Shown here: piece after piece, positions 20,249-28,892 of the stretch
Layout of the letters: each line of letters opens with the position of its first letter
How positions within the stretch are numbered: the stretch's first letter is position 1
Source: Pararhodobacter zhoushanensis
GTDB lineage: Bacteria; Pseudomonadota; Alphaproteobacteria; Rhodobacterales; Rhodobacteraceae
Reading direction: 5' to 3'
DNA: 64,000 bases
NCBI RefSeq assembly: GCF_025949695.1
Contig: NZ_JAPDFL010000001.1
Location: 1,346,001-1,410,000, forward strand
The notes under the pieces: model-generated
The model's input: the letters and a program-made list of their open reading frames with translations, nothing else
What the model was told of the DNA's origin: nothing
Database searches by the model: none
Made by a program: the position numbers and the translations under genes

Positions 20249-20608
20249 TCAGCGCGCGTCGGAATGGGCGGCGACATTCACAAGGTTGCCGTCGGGGTCG
20301 CGCAGGTAGAACCGGCGCACGCCCCAGGGTTCGGTGACAGGGCCGTAGACCGGCTCGGCCCCGGTGGCGCGCAGGCGGGCGAGGGCGGCGTCCAGATCAT
20401 CGACCGCGATGGTCAGCGCGGGCAGTTCGGTGCCCGAGCCGCCTTCGGTCGCCACCTGCAGCTGGGCGCGGGGTTGCGGGGGGCCGCCAAGGAAGGCGAT
20501 CCACCCCATGTCAAACTCGACCTCTAGATCGAAGATCTGCGCATAGAACCGCGCCAGAGCGGCAGGGTCGCGCGTGGGCAGGTTGGGAACGATGCGCAGG
20601 ACGGTCAT
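20249..20608 (-). CDS. VOC (glyoxalase/bleomycin resistance) family protein
   Basis: This 119-aa protein has two beta-alpha-beta-beta-beta modules of the vicinal oxygen chelate fold. The second repeat ends [28 protein letters not shown], the usual C-terminal metal-binding Glu/His strand of the family. It lies between gcvH and gcvP, with gaps of a few to twenty bases, so it is very likely co-transcribed with the glycine cleavage genes. Its substrate is unknown and it is not a normal gcv component. Confidence 0.85.
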   Translation of the reverse strand: MTVLRIVPNLPTRDPAALARFYAQIFDLEVEFDMGWIAFLGGPPQPRAQLQVATEGGSGTELPALTIAVDDLDAALARLRATGAEPVYGPVTEPWGVRRFYLRDPDGNLVNVAAHSDAR

Positions 20609-20609
20609 G

Positions 20610-20969
20610 TCAGCCGATGAAATCCTTGTATTCGTCTTCGGTCATCAGGTCGTCCAGAACGCTCAGATCCTCGATCTGCATCTTGAAGAACCAGCCCTCG
20701 CCCATCGGGTCTTCGTTCACCAGACCGGGGTTGGCGACGATGGCGTCGTTGATTTCGACGATCTCGCCGTCCAGCGGGGCAAGAATGTCCGAGGCGGCCT
20801 TGACCGATTCGATGACGCTGACCTCGTCGCCCTTGGCGACCTTGGTTTCCAACTCGGGCAGTTCGACAAAAACGATGTCGCCCAGTTGCTCGGCGGCGTG
20901 GTCGGTGATGCCGACGATGACGACATCGCCGTCAACCAAGAGCCATTCGTGTTCTTCGGTGAATTTCAT
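20610..20969 (-). CDS. gcvH: glycine cleavage system H protein
   Basis: This 119-aa lipoyl carrier shuttles the aminomethyl group between GcvP, GcvT and the L protein. It begins MKFTEEHEWLLVDGD and contains GITDHAAEQLGDIVFVELPE, followed by the lipoylation site ESVKAASDILAP (the Lys). The C-terminal LMTEDEYKDFIG block completes the family pattern. It lies ten bases downstream of gcvT on the same strand. Confidence 0.98.
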   Translation of the reverse strand: MKFTEEHEWLLVDGDVVIVGITDHAAEQLGDIVFVELPELETKVAKGDEVSVIESVKAASDILAPLDGEIVEINDAIVANPGLVNEDPMGEGWFFKMQIEDLSVLDDLMTEDEYKDFIG

Positions 20970-20979
20970 CGCTGAGACC

Positions 20980-22068
20980 TCATGTGCGATAAGAGGAGGG
21001 ACGGAAGGGAAGGGAACACACCCGGGCCGGCAGGCGTTTGCCGCGCAGCTCGGCCCAGATCAGGGTGTCGGGGGTGGCCAGATCGGCGGGCAGGTAGCCC
21101 ATGGCGATGGGGGCCTGCAGCGAGGGGCCAAAGCCGCCCGAGGTGATGGTGCCGATGGGGTCTGCGGCGGTCTCGGTCGCGAAGAGCCGGGTGCCTTCGC
21201 GCATCGGCGCGCGGCCTTCGGGGCGCAGGCCGACGCGCTTGCGGGCGGGGCCTTGGGTCAGATCGCGCAGGATGCGGTCGGTACCGGGGAAGCCGCCACT
21301 GGCGCGGCGCGATTTCTGGATGGCCCAGCTCAGGCCTGCCTCGACCGGCGAGGTGGTGGTGTCGATGTCGTGGCCATAGAGGCACAGCCCGGCCTCAAGC
21401 CTGAGCGAATCACGGGCGCCCAGACCGATCGGCGCCACTTCGTCCATCGCCAGCAGGGCGCGGGCGAAAGCCTCGGCGCGGCTCTCGGGCAGCGAAATCT
21501 CGAAGCCGTCCTCGCCGGTATAGCCCGAGCGCGAGATCCACAGCGCCACGCCGTCCCAGTCCAGCGTCGCCACATCCATGAAACGCAGCGCCGTCACACC
21601 GGGCACCAGCCGGGCCAGCGCCGCCTCGGCCAGCGGGCCTTGCAGGGCGACCAAAGCGCGGTCGGTGACCGGCTCGACCCCGGGCAGATGCGCTTGCAGA
21701 TGGGCGATGTCGGCGTCCTTGCAGGCGGCGTTGACGACCAGAAACAGGTGGTCGCCCCGGTTGGCGACCATCAGATCGTCCAGAATGCCGCCGTCGGCGT
21801 TGGTGAACAGCGCATAGCGCTGTCGCCCCTCGGCCAGCCCCGCCACATCGACCGGCACCAGCGCCTCAAGCGCCTGAGCGGGCGCGCGCAGGATCACCTG
21901 ACCCATGTGGCTGACGTCAAACAGCCCGGCCTTTTTGCGGGTGTGCAGGTGTTCACCCATAACCCCCATGGGGTATTGCACGGGCATCGCATAGCCCGCG
22001 AAAGGGACCATCTTGGCCCCGCGTTCGACATGAAGATCATGAAGGCACGTTTGCCGCAGTTCGGTCAT
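20980..22068 (-). CDS. gcvT: glycine cleavage system aminomethyltransferase
   Basis: This 362-aa T protein transfers the methylene group to tetrahydrofolate. Family motifs include MVPFAGYAMPVQYP, FDVSHMGQV, and SRSGYTGEDGFEIS. The start at 22068 is set by GGAGTG upstream and by the family N-terminus MTELRQTCLHDLHV; the frame is open for 44 codons more, which lie in the riboswitch expression platform. It is the first gene of gcvT-gcvH-VOC-gcvP and is preceded by a tandem glycine riboswitch. Confidence 0.97.
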   Translation of the reverse strand: MTELRQTCLHDLHVERGAKMVPFAGYAMPVQYPMGVMGEHLHTRKKAGLFDVSHMGQVILRAPAQALEALVPVDVAGLAEGRQRYALFTNADGGILDDLMVANRGDHLFLVVNAACKDADIAHLQAHLPGVEPVTDRALVALQGPLAEAALARLVPGVTALRFMDVATLDWDGVALWISRSGYTGEDGFEISLPESRAEAFARALLAMDEVAPIGLGARDSLRLEAGLCLYGHDIDTTTSPVEAGLSWAIQKSRRASGGFPGTDRILRDLTQGPARKRVGLRPEGRAPMREGTRLFATETAADPIGTITSGGFGPSLQAPIAMGYLPADLATPDTLIWAELRGKRLPARVCSLPFRPSSYRT

Positions 22069-22084
22069 TCCGATCACTCCCTGA

Positions 22085-22100
22085 CCGGTCGAATGACCGG
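22085..22100 (-). promoter_or_regulatory. hairpin in the riboswitch expression platform
   Basis: A CCGGTC / GACCGG inverted repeat with a 4-base loop lies between the second aptamer and the gcvT ribosome site (GGAGTG, 22070s). It could switch access to that site. Larger alternative pairing between GGCACC and GGTGCC further upstream is also possible. Inferred from sequence symmetry only. Confidence 0.45.
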
Positions 22101-22138
22101 CACCAAGCCCGGCGCGATATGCGCCCGTATGGTGCCCC

Positions 22139-22302
22139 CTCTGTCCTTGCCCGGTTTGGGCGCCTGAGATCGTTATCCCTTCGGCGGGCGCGAACGCCAC
22201 TCTCCAGAGTTCCAGATGTGAACGCGGTCCTTTGCGCCTGAGAGTTTACCGGGGCGGTTGCTCCTTCGGCACCGGCGGGGTGGAGACCGCCGGGTTCTCC
22301 CG
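22139..22302 (-). ncRNA. tandem glycine riboswitch upstream of gcvT
   Basis: On the minus strand two glycine aptamers follow one another. Aptamer 1 (22302-22226) contains GCCGAAGGAGCAA, AAACTCTCAGGC and AAAGGACC. Aptamer 2 (22213-22139) contains GGAGAG, GCCGAAGGGATAA, ATCTCAGGC and AAGGACAGAG. These are the conserved elements of the gcvT RNA family, with a linker of about 12 bases. Glycine binding would turn on the cleavage genes. The tandem arrangement and its position 70 bases before gcvT make the call firm. Confidence 0.93.
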
Positions 22303-22420
22303 TGTTCACGACCATTTCGATAGCAGCAGCGACATGGGGCTGGCAAGCCCCTCGCGATGCCGGGCTTGCGCCGGGGGCGGGGTTTCGGCATCCCTTGGGC
22401 ACACGACAGGAGAATGCCCT

Positions 22421-22981
22421 TTGTCCGAACCGTTTTTCTTTGGCTATGGGTCGCTGGTGAACCGCGCGACGCATATCTACACCCCCGCCTACCGTGCCCG
22501 GCTGACCGGCTGGCGGCGCGCGTGGAAACACACCGATGGCCGGGGCGCGCCGTTCCTGACGGGTGTGCCCGATGCCGGCTCAACCATCGACGGGCTGGTC
22601 GCCCATGTGCCGGGCGGCGACTGGGCGGCGCTGGATCTGCGCGAGGAAGGCTACGCGCGCCACCTGATCGGCGCGGGGCTGAGTGTCGAAGGCGACGAGC
22701 CGGTCGCCGCGCAGGTCTATGCGGTGCCGCCGCTGAGCATGATCACGCAGGGTGATCCCGCACCGATCCTGCTGAGCTATCTCGACGTGGTGGTGCAGGG
22801 CTATCTGCGCGAATTCGGCGAGGCGGGCGCACATGACTTTTTTGCCACGACAGACGGTTGGGAGACGCCGGTGATCGATGACCGCGCCGTGCCGATCTAT
22901 CCGCGGCATCAGGCACTGACCCCGGCCGAACGCTGGTTCGTCGATGCGCGGCTGGTGGATTACGGGGTGCGGGTGGTCTGA
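22421..22981 (+). CDS. gamma-glutamylcyclotransferase-like protein
   Basis: This 186-aa protein opens SEPFFFGYGSLVNR, the GYGSL signature of the gamma-glutamylcyclotransferase/AIG2-like fold that binds gamma-glutamyl groups. The catalytic Glu is probably in LREEGYARH. A TTG start at 22421, with AGGAG eight bases upstream, gives exactly the family N-terminus. The frame is open earlier only through the antisense of the riboswitch. Its stop overlaps the ATG of the next gene (TGATG), so they are translationally coupled. The substrate is uncertain. Confidence 0.8.
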   Translation: MSEPFFFGYGSLVNRATHIYTPAYRARLTGWRRAWKHTDGRGAPFLTGVPDAGSTIDGLVAHVPGGDWAALDLREEGYARHLIGAGLSVEGDEPVAAQVYAVPPLSMITQGDPAPILLSYLDVVVQGYLREFGEAGAHDFFATTDGWETPVIDDRAVPIYPRHQALTPAERWFVDARLVDYGVRVV

Positions 22982-23775
22982 TGCGGCTGGTCTGCCTGAA
23001 CGGCTGGGGCGGCACGCTGCACGAGGCGCTGATCCCGTGGCTGGCGCAGGCGGACCCGGATGTGCTGTGCCTGCAAGAGGTGGTGCACACGCCCTTGTCG
23101 CGCAAGGACTGGCTGGAATACCGCGACGGCGACCACATCCTGCCGCAACGCGCCCGGATGTTCGACGAGGTGAAGGCCACGCTGCCCGGTCACGCCGCCT
23201 ATTTCTGCCCGGCGGCGACCGGGGTGCTGTGGGACGGCGCGCGCCCGGTGCCGTCGCATTGGGGGCTGGCGACGTTCGTGCGCGGCACGATCCCGGTGAT
23301 CGGGCAGGCGCAGGGCTTTGTGCACAAAGGCTATGGCGCCGATGGCTATGGCGAGCATCCCCGCTCGCGCAGCGCGCATGCGGTGCGGATCTGGGACAAC
23401 GGGCCGGTGGTTATTGCGCAGATGCACGGGTTGCGCGATCCGGCGGCGGGCAAGGCCGATACCGCCGCGCGCGCCGCACAGGCCGAGCGGTTCGTCGGTC
23501 TGATCTCGGGGCTGGCGCTGCCCGGTGACGGGGTGATCGCGTGTGGGGATTTCAACGTCCTGCCGGGCAGCGAGACCCTGACGCGGCTGACGGCGCTGGG
23601 CCTGCGCGAGCTGGTCACCGAAGGCGGTTTTCCCGGCACGCGCACGGCGCGCTACACCAAGCCCGGGCGCTTCGCCGATTACCTCATGGTGAACGGCGCA
23701 GTCGGGGTCCGGCACTTCGACGTTCTGCAAACGCCCGAAGTCAGCGATCACTGCCCGCTGATCCTGCAGACGTAA
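22981..23775 (+). CDS. endonuclease/exonuclease/phosphatase (EEP) family protein
   Basis: This 264-aa protein has the DNase I-like fold: MRLVCLNGWGG, the metal-binding Glu in VLCLQEV, ACGDFNVLPGS with the catalytic Asp/Asn, and the terminal SDHCPLIL His motif. Such enzymes hydrolyse phosphodiesters or phosphomonoesters; the substrate here is unknown. There is no signal peptide. It is coupled to the upstream GGCT-like gene by TGATG overlap and ends at a strong hairpin terminator. Confidence 0.85.
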   Translation: MRLVCLNGWGGTLHEALIPWLAQADPDVLCLQEVVHTPLSRKDWLEYRDGDHILPQRARMFDEVKATLPGHAAYFCPAATGVLWDGARPVPSHWGLATFVRGTIPVIGQAQGFVHKGYGADGYGEHPRSRSAHAVRIWDNGPVVIAQMHGLRDPAAGKADTAARAAQAERFVGLISGLALPGDGVIACGDFNVLPGSETLTRLTALGLRELVTEGGFPGTRTARYTKPGRFADYLMVNGAVGVRHFDVLQTPEVSDHCPLILQT

Positions 23776-23776
23776 A

Positions 23777-23802
23777 AAAACCGGGCGCTGGGCGCCCGGT
23801 TT
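23777..23802. terminator. bidirectional intrinsic terminator
   Basis: A GC-rich stem (ACCGGGCGC, loop TGG, then GCGCCCGGT) is flanked by a run of seven A and by TTT. It lies between the EEP gene and the convergent degP-like gene and can serve both, with the T-run on each transcript supplied by the flanking A/T tracts. Confidence 0.8.
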
Positions 23803-23837
23803 CGAGGTGTACGAGGTAACGCCTCTTCTGGGTCGTC

Positions 23838-25325
23838 TTAGTCGACCGACAGCGCCACGAACCGCGGATCGCCGCCCGAGCGGACCATCAGCAGCAGGGT
23901 GCGGCGTCCGGCCTCGCGGGCTGCATCCAGCCGCGCGTGGAAGTCTTCAACCGAGGTCACAGGCTGCTGCCCGGCTTCGGTGATGATGTCCCCGGCGCGC
24001 AGGCCTTTGGCTTCGGCATCCGAGCCCGGCTCAACCGCGCCGATCACCACGCCGGTGACCCCCGGTGCCAGCCCCATCTGCTCGCGCATCTGGTCGGTCA
24101 GAGCGGTCAGCTCCAGCCCCAGAACCTGCGACACGTTCGGTGACTGCGGTTGTGCACCGGTGGCGGTCTGCGTCAGCTGCTCTTCATCGCGCTGGGCGAG
24201 GGTCACTTGCAGCGTCTGCTCGGCCCCGTCGCGGAACACCACGACATCGACCTCACGGCCCACGCCAGCATCGGCCACACGGCGGACCAGCTCGCGGGTA
24301 TCGGCAACTTCCACGCCATCGAAGCTGAGGATGACGTCACCCGATTCCACGCCGGCGGCTTTCGACGGACCGTCCATGACCTCGGTCACCAGCGCGCCCC
24401 GCGCGGCGGCCAGACCCAGCGCCTCGGCAACGTCGCTGGACACATCCTGAATGCGCACGCCCAGCCAGCCACGGCGGGTTTCGCCGAACTCTTGCAGCTG
24501 GAACACCACGCGTTCAACCACATGCGAGGACATGGCGAAGCCGATGCCGATCGAGCCACCATTGGGCGACAGGATGGCGGTATTCACGCCGATGACCTCG
24601 CCGCTCATGTTGAACAGCGGCCCGCCCGAGTTGCCCCGGTTGATCGCCGCGTCGGTCTGGATGTAGTCGTCATAGTTGCCTTGCAACGCACGGCCACGGG
24701 CCGACACGATCCCGGCAGAAACCGAAAAACCCTGACCCAGCGGGTTGCCGACAGCCAGCACCCAGTCGCCGACACGGGCGGATTCGCTGTCGCCGAAGCT
24801 GACGAAGGGCAGGTCGCGATCGGCGTCAACCTTGAGCAGCGCGATGTCGGTGGCGCTATCGGTGCCGACCAGCGTCGCGTCCATGCGGGTGCCGTCGCGC
24901 ATTTCGATCTCGATCTCGTCGGCACCTTCGATGACGTGGTTGTTCGTCACGATATAGCCGTCAGCCGAGATGACAAAGCCCGAACCCAGCGCCTGGCTTT
25001 GACGCGGGCGTGGCTGTTGGCGACCATCCTGATTGAAGAAATCGTTGAAGAAGTCCTGAAACGGTGCGCCATCCGGCAGCTGTGGCCGCGTGCGGTCGAG
25101 GCTGGCGGCAACGGTCGTCGAGGTGGTGATGTTGACCACCGCCGGGCTGACCAGATCGGCCAGATCGGCAAAGCTGACCGGACGGTCCTGCGCGTGCAGC
25201 GGCAGAGCCATGGCGGCCACGAGCAACACCATTCCCAGGAGGTTGAACCAGCGCAAGGCAACCCATCCCGGGGTTGGTCGCGCAAGGGCCAGAGCGCTTG
25301 CCGCGCCCGCCTGGTGATGCGTCAT
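23838..25325 (-). CDS. Do family serine endopeptidase (DegP/HtrA type)
   Basis: This 495-aa periplasmic protease/chaperone has an N-terminal hydrophobic signal (FNLLGMVLLVAAMALPLHAQD). It then has a trypsin-like domain with the triad His (YIVTNNHVIEG), Asp (SATDIALLKVD) and Ser (INRGNSGGPLFN), then two PDZ domains (GWLGVRIQDV and the VTGVVIGAVEPG part). The family degrades misfolded envelope proteins under stress. ATG 25325 follows AAGGGG; the frame continues 26 codons upstream without family residues. degP and degQ cannot be told apart with certainty. Confidence 0.93.
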   Translation of the reverse strand: MTHHQAGAASALALARPTPGWVALRWFNLLGMVLLVAAMALPLHAQDRPVSFADLADLVSPAVVNITTSTTVAASLDRTRPQLPDGAPFQDFFNDFFNQDGRQQPRPRQSQALGSGFVISADGYIVTNNHVIEGADEIEIEMRDGTRMDATLVGTDSATDIALLKVDADRDLPFVSFGDSESARVGDWVLAVGNPLGQGFSVSAGIVSARGRALQGNYDDYIQTDAAINRGNSGGPLFNMSGEVIGVNTAILSPNGGSIGIGFAMSSHVVERVVFQLQEFGETRRGWLGVRIQDVSSDVAEALGLAAARGALVTEVMDGPSKAAGVESGDVILSFDGVEVADTRELVRRVADAGVGREVDVVVFRDGAEQTLQVTLAQRDEEQLTQTATGAQPQSPNVSQVLGLELTALTDQMREQMGLAPGVTGVVIGAVEPGSDAEAKGLRAGDIITEAGQQPVTSVEDFHARLDAAREAGRRTLLLMVRSGGDPRFVALSVD

Positions 25326-25594
25326 GATTGTATCCCCTTGGTCGTTCGATACGCGCCTGGATCCCCGCCCTGGCGCAGTCCTGAACTTAGGAGCATTCGC
25401 CAAGAGTGCAAACAGACATTGAGCGTTTCAAGCGAAGGTGAAGGTTTGGTGAATTTCCGTGTTGGAAAGCGGCGATGCCGCGATCACCTGTGTTTTGCGC
25501 TGAGCGCAGGGCCACTGAAACCAGCGCGGACTAAACGTTGACCAAGGGTTTTCGCTGTGGCAGTGACGATCTGCAACAGAAGGCGGGGCTCGCG

Positions 25595-26462
25595 ATGACC
25601 AGCGCAATAGCACTTCAGGTCTTCAACAAGCCGGATCTGACGTCAGAGCTTTTGACCTCTCTTTCCAATGCGTTCGGGGTCGAGACGTATCGCGTGTATT
25701 TGCTGCAGGATCTCGTTGACCGGTGCGCTGTCTTCCAAGCGGTATGCGCTGGATCACGCGCGCACAAAAGCCGTCGCCGAGGCTTGGCTCCAGCAGAATG
25801 CAACGCGGTTCGTTGCGGCAAGTTTTCGCGAGAACGACAGAAACCTGGGCACATGCAAGACGACCCAGTCGGTGATCGACTGGGCGCTGACTGACTGCGA
25901 CGATGTCATCTTTTCCGAAGATGACACAACGTTCGAGCCTGATGCCTTGACGTGGTTTCGGGCGATGTTGGCGCATGAAACCTTTGCAGCCGCTGACGTC
26001 TGGGCGGTCGCGGGGGAATCCAAGATCTTTGACTCCGGCGGAGCGCCCGTCACGCAAGAGCAACTGGCCGAAGGACATGCCGCCGTCACGAACGAAGGGC
26101 TGTTGGCCGAATTCATCCGTCTCGGCTTTCTGCCGTCGACCTGTTTTGCCACCAATCGGCAGAAATGGTCCGCGTTCGGACACACGCGGGGTCTTCCCAA
26201 TGGGGATCGGGATGTGAATATCCGTTGCAAGGAAGAGGGCCGGTTTTCGCTCTGGCCCGTTGTCGCCCGCGTTTCCGACAACGGAATGCACCACCCCAAC
26301 GGGTTTTCCGTGCTGGTGCACAAAAGCCCTGAGCGTGTTTCAAACAAGAAGCAAAACATCGCGTCCGGGCAGTTCGGGGCGTACGACCCTGACTTTGTCG
26401 AAAAAACCAGAAACGTAGGTGGCCTGTTCAGTCGGTTCTCGACAGGCTGGAGGACCACGTGA
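25595..26462 (+). pseudogene. glycosyltransferase-like protein, apparently frameshifted near its 5' end
   Basis: The first 45 codons (from ATG 25595: IALQVFNKPDLTSELLTSL) look like the first strand-helix of a GT-A glycosyltransferase. The rest lies in the +1 frame and contains DDVIFSEDDTTFEPDALTWF, an acidic metal-binding segment like the EDD of GNT-I type enzymes, then WAVAGESKIF. The switch occurs around 25725-25745. In contrast to the other breaks here it needs a base removed (or two added), and no long homopolymer is present. The acceptor is unknown. The TGA overlaps the ATG of the next gene, so the two form a unit. Confidence 0.6.
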
Positions 26463-27297
26463 CGCTTGAGGTGGCCTACGATGATGCAAACATAGCGGTT
26501 CTGCATGTTGATCGTGGCCGCAGCGGGCCGCTTTTCGTGACCTTCTCCGATCTTGCCTTCCGCCCGGCCCCGGGACGCTTTTCAGCGGACACTGTTGCCG
26601 AGGCTCTCGGATACTCGGTTCTTGGCGTCGTGGCCAAATCGCCCGCCTGGTACCCGGCAACAAGCCTTCGTGCCGCTGCGCGGTCGCTAGAGCACCGCCT
26701 GCAGCGCGATGGTCCCCGCGTGCTCTACGGGGGCTCGATGGGGGGTATGCCGCGCTCAAATTCTCGCGTCTCTTTCACGCCACGCATGTTCTGGCGATGT
26801 GTCCGCAGGTGACGATTGACCCCGCTACGTGCCCTGCGTTCGACCGCAGGTTTTCGCGCTACTGGAACGAGGGAAGCGGCGGAGAACTGGTAACGGCTGA
26901 CGATCTCGCGGGCCGCGCTTACGTCTTCTACGATCCTTTTCATCCCATTGATTCGTGGCACGCCGCCCAGATTTTTGCCCTCGACCCAGACGCTGTCGAG
27001 GTAAAGATGCCGTTCACCGGACATCACACGACAAGTGTTCTTGCAGGAACAGGGCGCGTGAAGCGTCTTCTCGACTGCGCGCTCTCTGGCCGTGACGCTG
27101 TCTTGAGGGCAGAAGTGGCGGTAATGCGACGCGGACATGACCTGCGGGCGCGGGTGCTCCTTGAGGCAGCCCTGGCCCGTCATCCTCATCTCTGCCACCG
27201 GGTCCTGAAGGGCTTGAAAGCCAAGGGCGATGCTCTGCCGTTCAACGAGAGGTTCTGGACATGGGCAAATCCGCTGCTTGAGGCCGCGTCGTCGTAA
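26459..27297 (+). pseudogene. alpha/beta hydrolase-like protein, interrupted by one apparent frameshift
   Basis: The N-terminal frame (to about 26745) reaches the nucleophile elbow GGSMGG (G-x-S-x-G). The C-terminal frame continues with HVLAMCPQVTIDPA, a late Asp region (VFYDPFHPID) and GHHTTSVLAG, which can supply the catalytic His. One base added to the G6 run 26740-26745 restores SMGGYAALKFSRLFHATHVL between the two parts. The combined length is about 279 aa. It overlaps the glycosyltransferase-like gene by ATGA. The function is unknown; a role in modifying a surface glycan is a guess from the partner. Confidence 0.6.
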
Positions 27298-27526
27298 CGG
27301 GAAATCGCGCGCATGGGGAGGAGCCTGAGAGGGCATCCAGAGCGCACAAGATCGGTGGGGCCGGGGCGCGACGAATCGGAATTATGCCCGTACGGGCTCC
27401 GCGAAAAACAGGGCGCCTGTGCACGTAAGTACCTGTAAATGCGCTGAACACAGTTGGCGAACGTCGCTCAGCGCTCCATCGAAAAAGCCCTTGTTCTCCC
27501 TCCACATGGCCAATATACGGGTCGGC

Positions 27527-27616
27527 GGAGATGTGGCCGAGTGGTCGAAGGCACACCCCTGCTAAGGGTGCAGGCCCGGAAGGGTCTCGAGGGTTCGAAT
27601 CCCTTCGTCTCCGCCA
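27527..27616 (+). tRNA. tRNA-Ser (GCU)
   Basis: A 90-nt class II tRNA. The acceptor GGAGATG pairs with CGTCTCC, the D arm has GTGGCCGAGTGG, the anticodon loop CTGCTAA gives anticodon GCU (serine AGC/AGU codons), a long variable arm follows, then the T loop GGTTCGAATCC, with the CCA end encoded. The preceding gap (27298-27526) holds no ORF or motif that I can support. Confidence 0.96.
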
Positions 27617-27840
27617 CCAACCCCTTTTCAATCAGGTGCTCTTGCTGGCTTGCCGAGCAGGGCGGTGGTCAGGCCGCTGTTGCCCCCCCGGTATGGTGAG
27701 CGCTATGGCGCGGGCGCGGGCTTTTACGCAAGCGGCGTCTGACGCATTCCGGGGGCACGATACGCGACCGCGTGTCCGCAGAATTCATCCCTTCACTGCT
27801 GCCATGCCCGACGGTGCCGCGACCGCGTGTCGCCGTCTGA

Positions 27841-28848
27841 TCAGATCGACTCGCGTTCGATCAGCTCGCATTCGACCTTGATCTGGTTGTGCCGTGGCGT
27901 GAGGCCGGCGGCGATGTCGAGGATCTGATCTGCCGCCGCGACACCCATCTCGTAATGCGGCAGGATGAGCGAGGTGAGGGGCGGGCGCATGAACTGCGCG
28001 ATCTCGCGGTTGTCGAACCCGATCACGGCCATGTCCTGCGGTATCCGCAGCCCGGCCTCTTTCAGCGCGTCATAGCAGCCGGCGGCCATCATGTCGTTGG
28101 CGCAGAAGATCGCATCGGGCGGGGTGTCGAGCGCGAGGAAAGCCCGCGTCCCGTCATACCCCGACGGCGGTTCCCACGTGCCGTTGTAGACAAGCGCGGG
28201 GTCGAAGCTGATGTCGTTGCTTGCCAGCGCCTGCCGGTAGCCGCGCAGTCGGTCGCTGGACGCGTCGATTCCTTCCTGGCCGTTGATGAAGCCGATCCGT
28301 TTGCGGCCGGAATCAATGAGTTGTTGCGTGGCTGTGCGTCCGCCTTCGAGATCGCCGGGCATCACCGAGGGAAGCCGCCGCTTTGCGTCGTAGCAATTCA
28401 ACAGGACAGTTGGTGCCTGCGGGAAAACGGCTTGCGACGAAATCTCGCGGGTGAGCATGGTGCCATAGATGAAGCCGACGACGGGGATCTGGCTGTATTG
28501 GCGCACCAGGTCGTCGTCGATGACATTGGCGTTTCGGCAGACGGCGAGGGACATCGAGACCCCGCGCTCAAGCGCACGCTCGCGCGCGCCCTCGAACGCA
28601 AGGGCCATCCAAGGATCGCTGGTCAGTTCGTCGACCACAAAGACGATCAGATTGGCCGCGGAGGTCATTTGCACCGGGCCGCGCTGTGTCAGGCGATAGC
28701 CCAGAGCCTGCGCCGCTTCGCGGACTTTCAGGCGGGTGTCCTCGCTGAAGCGGGCGCCCGGGCTGCCGTTCAGGATCAGCGAGACTGTCGCTTGCGACAC
28801 GCCCGCCTTGGCGGCAACATCCATCATCGTCGGCTTCAGCAACTTCAT
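27841..28848 (-). CDS. LacI family transcriptional regulator
   Basis: This 335-aa repressor has an N-terminal HTH (MMDVAAKAGVSQATVSLILN) and hinge, then a periplasmic-binding-like effector domain (LIVFVVDEL, IPVVGFIYG, FINGQEG, FCANDMMAAG, VIGFDNREIAQFM). ATG 28848 is used; an ATG at 28881 in frame is possible, but family similarity begins here. It is the last gene of a leftward operon with an ABC permease and ATPase and probably senses the sugar they import. The likely targets are the repeats at 30753-30799. Confidence 0.92.
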   Translation of the reverse strand: MKLLKPTMMDVAAKAGVSQATVSLILNGSPGARFSEDTRLKVREAAQALGYRLTQRGPVQMTSAANLIVFVVDELTSDPWMALAFEGARERALERGVSMSLAVCRNANVIDDDLVRQYSQIPVVGFIYGTMLTREISSQAVFPQAPTVLLNCYDAKRRLPSVMPGDLEGGRTATQQLIDSGRKRIGFINGQEGIDASSDRLRGYRQALASNDISFDPALVYNGTWEPPSGYDGTRAFLALDTPPDAIFCANDMMAAGCYDALKEAGLRIPQDMAVIGFDNREIAQFMRPPLTSLILPHYEMGVAAADQILDIAAGLTPRHNQIKVECELIERESI

Positions 28849-28892
28849 GTCAGAATTTCCGCTTCCTGATCCTTTCGTCATCGTCGCAACGA

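Noticed and set aside
18558..20309. 583-codon plus-strand frame over gcvP
   Set aside because: Antisense translation of gcvP with no recognisable domain.
27242..27631. 129-codon minus-strand frame across the tRNA-Ser
   Set aside because: It lies antisense to a tRNA; such frames are frequent spurious calls around tRNAs in GC-rich genomes.
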